A stretch of DNA of 64,000 bases from assembly GCF_000212735.1 (NCBI RefSeq), contig NC_015510.1, positions 2,232,001 to 2,296,000 on the forward strand, read 5' to 3'. The position numbers and the translations under genes were made by a program. The number at the start of each line of letters is the position of its first letter. Within the stretch, counting starts at the first letter, position 1. The notes beneath the pieces were generated by a model that saw only the letters and a program-made list of their open reading frames with translations, was not told the DNA's origin and did not search any database. This document shows, one piece after another, positions 61,509 to 64,000 of the stretch. This stretch comes from Haliscomenobacter hydrossis DSM 1100. GTDB taxonomy: Bacteria; Bacteroidota; Bacteroidia; Chitinophagales; Saprospiraceae.

Positions 61509-64000
61509 ATGAAGACACTTTACAAATACTTGAATTTTTTCAGGTTTTTGGGTGGGGGAGGTATATCAAGTCATCAGGTATACGCACTTCCAATACAACC
61601 AAAACTTGATTTTCACACTTCACGGTCAGCACACCAGCTGAAATGCCTCAAATTCATTTGGGCGTTCGTATTGTTCACAATGACCAGCATTAGTGGCGTC
61701 AAAGCTTACGATAAAGCACCAGTGGCCAATTTCGGAGCCAGCAACTACCCGTGCAATACCAAAATGCCTTGGGTAGATTCGTCATTTACGGGACTTAGTT
61801 CCTCGGTTATAGACCCCGCTGCTGATGGTCTCGCTTGTTTAGGCAGCAATACCAACCTCGGTAATTTGCTCAATAATAACCTGAGTGATTTTGCTTCCAT
61901 CAATTTCTTCAGTGGATTGGGTGGTTGTAGTTCTACCTTAAGTGTGGTGGATACAGATGTATCTGACACCTACCCTGTAGGGACCTTTGCTGGCTATCGC
62001 GTTGGAACAGCAGGCTTAGTGGGGATAAGTATAGGTCTGAACATTACCATATCTACCTATAATGGTGGCTCTTTTGTTGAGTCTCAAACAGTAGTTAGTT
62101 CTGGATTAGGGTTGAACTCTAGCCTGATCAATGGCGACGGAACGGCTACGCTCGGCTTTGTAACTACTGTTGGTGCCTTTGATGAAATTCGCATCACTTA
62201 TACCGCGGCGGTAGCATTGCTGTTTACCGGAACTGTATATCATGCCGTGGTAGAGCGCTTTTGTGCTGGGCCGAGCTTGGCCTGTAACGTACAAACCCGG
62301 ATGAATAACCCGACCTTCCCAACCCTGATCGGAGCAAGCAACACCGGACTTAGTGGTGGGGTATGTGTAGGTTGTTCGGTCAACAACACTGAAAATACCG
62401 TGAGCAGCAGTACTACTGATTTTGCGACCATTGTATTGACTGCGGCTCTAGGAACTACTGGCTCTATTGCCGTAAAAGATCAACTCACCGACTACCCTGT
62501 GGGAACTTTTGCAGGTTTTGATATTTCAAATCCCAATTTGATCAACGCCAATTTGTTGTCGGGGATAACGATTCGCACGTATAAAGATGGTTCGCCAAGG
62601 GAGGCCTCAAATTCTGGCACCCTGCTCTCCGTAGGCTCTACCTTGCTGACGGGTGCGGGGAAACAAACTGTGGGATTTGTAACGACAATGGATTTTGACG
62701 AAGTAAAAATAGAAGTGACCAATTTGCTGGGGATTGCGAGCACTACCAATGTATATGGCGCGATTTTCCAAACTTTCTGCGCAGGGCCAGCTTTGCCTTG
62801 CAATACGCTCACAGCAATGGCTACGCCCACGTATCCAGTCTTGGTTGCAGGCCCAGGGACGGGCACCTCAGGTATAGCTTGTTTACTATGCAGCGTCGAC
62901 AGTACTCAGAATCTCATTGATAATATTCCGAACAATTCCGCCAGAATCAACCTTACCGCAGCGATTGGAGCGATTGGTAGTATTTCCATTAAAGAACAAC
63001 TTACCGATTATCCCGCAGGAACTTTTGTCGCTTTTGACATCGAAAACACTTCTTTGTTGACTTTGGACTTGCTGAATGGTATCACCATTTCCACCTATTT
63101 AAACGGGAACCCTGTTGCTGTAGAATCTCAAACTGGCCAGGCTGCCTTGCTTTCTGTGGGCACGGGGCTACTGACCAACTCAGGCCGCCGAACAGTGGGT
63201 TTTGTCACTACGATGCCCTTTGATGAAGTGAGGTTGACTATAGCCAATACCGTTTCGGCCAATGTAGGCATTACCAGAGTCTACAATGTATTTTTTGAAA
63301 AATTCTGTCCGGTTGTATTGGAATGCAATACAACCAATTACCTGAATGGCCCGGATTTCCCAGTGATCATTGATGATGCACTTACCGGGGTAGATGGCGT
63401 GGCTTGTGTAGCTTGTTCGGTTGAAGATGCTCCTTATGTCATTACCGACGACCCCACTGATTATGCCGTCATCACCACGGTAGTTGGAGCTTTGTCTCCA
63501 GCTTCTATTGCCGTAAAAGACATACTCAGCACTTTTCCAGCGGGTAGCACAGCGGGATTTGTAATTCGGGACATCAATACCATTTTGCAAGTTGAATTGT
63601 TCAACAGCATTACCATTACGACCTATAATGATGGGATACCGCAAGAAAGCGCTTCTGGAAACGACCTGCTCGATCTGGCGGTCTTGAATTTATTGAACCT
63701 AGGTCTGACCGGACCTGGTGACTTTAACATCGGCTTCCGCACTACTCTACCCTATGATGAAATCCAAATCAGTGTAGGCTCTTTGGCCAGTGTCATCAAC
63801 ATTATCCAGGTTTATGGAGCATTTGTAGATACCCGCGGAGCCAACGATGGCAATTTGAATTGTTGTCCAACAACTGCGCCTCTTTTAAGTGCAAATACCC
63901 TCAGCAATACCTGTCCAGCTGTGACGGTCGACTTGAATAGTCTGGTGACCAATACTCCACCGATGGGTGCAGACTCCATCCTAGTTTGGTTTACCAATAA
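61509..64000 (+). CDS. giant secreted repeat protein, 5' part (runs off the window)
   Basis: An open frame from the ATG at 61509 to the window end (830 codons and no stop). The N-terminus is long and basic before a hydrophobic signal (FIWAFVLFTMTSISGVKA, about residues 50-67). Four tandem modules of about 172-178 residues follow. Each has the motif GF(V/R)TT..(F/Y)DE(I/V) near residues 216, 388, 563 and 741. Modules 2-4 also have KDQLTDYP, KEQLTDYP or KDILSTFP, and most boundaries show paired cysteines (FCAGPALPCN, then ACLLCSV). After module 4 a new domain starts (CCPTTAPLLSA, then NTCPAVTVDLNSLVTN), as in Saprospiria surface proteins. A secreted adhesin, perhaps with a type IX secretion C-terminal domain beyond the window, is inferred. 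It is read only on the plus strand; minus-strand frames here are shadows. Confidence 0.85.
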   Translation, partial: MKTLYKYLNFFRFLGGGGISSHQVYALPIQPKLDFHTSRSAHQLKCLKFIWAFVLFTMTSISGVKAYDKAPVANFGASNYPCNTKMPWVDSSFTGLSSSVIDPAADGLACLGSNTNLGNLLNNNLSDFASINFFSGLGGCSSTLSVVDTDVSDTYPVGTFAGYRVGTAGLVGISIGLNITISTYNGGSFVESQTVVSSGLGLNSSLINGDGTATLGFVTTVGAFDEIRITYTAAVALLFTGTVYHAVVERFCAGPSLACNVQTRMNNPTFPTLIGASNTGLSGGVCVGCSVNNTENTVSSSTTDFATIVLTAALGTTGSIAVKDQLTDYPVGTFAGFDISNPNLINANLLSGITIRTYKDGSPREASNSGTLLSVGSTLLTGAGKQTVGFVTTMDFDEVKIEVTNLLGIASTTNVYGAIFQTFCAGPALPCNTLTAMATPTYPVLVAGPGTGTSGIACLLCSVDSTQNLIDNIPNNSARINLTAAIGAIGSISIKEQLTDYPAGTFVAFDIENTSLLTLDLLNGITISTYLNGNPVAVESQTGQAALLSVGTGLLTNSGRRTVGFVTTMPFDEVRLTIANTVSANVGITRVYNVFFEKFCPVVLECNTTNYLNGPDFPVIIDDALTGVDGVACVACSVEDAPYVITDDPTDYAVITTVVGALSPASIAVKDILSTFPAGSTAGFVIRDINTILQVELFNSITITTYNDGIPQESASGNDLLDLAVLNLLNLGLTGPGDFNIGFRTTLPYDEIQISVGSLASVINIIQVYGAFVDTRGANDGNLNCCPTTAPLLSANTLSNTCPAVTVDLNSLVTNTPPMGADSILVWFTN

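Noticed and set aside
63180-63644. Minus-strand frames in the giant repeat gene
   Set aside because: The plus strand has one uninterrupted frame with repeated modules; the minus frames differ between the repeats.
1-64000. Defence system, prophage, integrative element or secondary metabolite cluster
   Set aside because: I looked for restriction, Abi, retron, CBASS, toxin-antitoxin and synthase genes and saw none; the CPBP protease and Rpn-like protein alone are not evidence.

Overview
The window looks like a chromosomal segment of a Bacteroidota bacterium, most likely of the class Saprospiria (a Haliscomenobacter-like organism is my best guess, by inference only). The signs are many TonB-dependent receptors with an N-terminal carboxypeptidase-regulatory-like domain, a SusC/SusD pair, an AraC regulator carrying a heavy-metal domain, an HYC_CC_PP-type protein, a promoter of the Bacteroidota type (TTTG-N19-TAnnTTTG) and almost no Shine-Dalgarno sequences. 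I saw no rRNA, tRNA, CRISPR array, prophage or known defence system.

Layout. (1) 0-2.5 kb: a small minus-strand operon with a CPBP membrane protease, an Acg-like nitroreductase and a DUF1772-like membrane protein. (2) 2.5-6.8 kb: a Ca-type P-type ATPase gene cut in two by an IS630-family element, next to a truncated acetate kinase remnant. (3) 7-25 kb: a large minus-strand copper/heavy-metal locus. It holds a CopB-type ATPase, an HME-RND tripartite pump, two HMA-domain proteins, a metal-binding lipoprotein, an AraC regulator with its own HMA domain, a Cys-rich and a His-rich small protein and two TonB-dependent receptors. (4) 25-28.7 kb: a two-component system, an Rpn-family protein that lacks its nuclease core, and a 1-Cys peroxiredoxin. 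(5) 28.8-45.5 kb: a TonB receptor, a TauE/SafE exporter, a TonB receptor broken by an in-frame stop, and a sulfated-glycan locus (LamG-like protein, two sulfatases, SusD, SusC). (6) 45.8-53 kb: an oxygen-tolerant (group 1d type) membrane-bound [NiFe] hydrogenase. hypABC and a cysteine-free CysH homologue are on the minus strand; the small and large subunits, cytochrome b and maturation protease are on the plus strand. (7) 53.2-59.2 kb: a ModE-like regulator, a TonB receptor and a ModA-like binding protein, a candidate oxyanion (molybdate/tungstate) or nickel uptake unit, interrupted by an IS4-family element and its miniature relative. (8) 59.3-64 kb: a helical-repeat protein of unknown role and the 5' part of a giant repeat-containing secreted protein that runs off the window.

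Two themes cut across the gene map. First, at least ten intergenic palindromic elements (about 70-260 bp) sit between genes. They include a pair of inverted ~124-bp copies that flank exactly the two hydrogenase structural genes, one that supplies the stop codon of hypA, and one that was invaded in both arms by related transposable elements. Second, the best candidates for something undescribed are the cysteine-free CysH-like protein in the hyp gene cluster and the TonB receptor placed between ModE-like and ModA-like genes.
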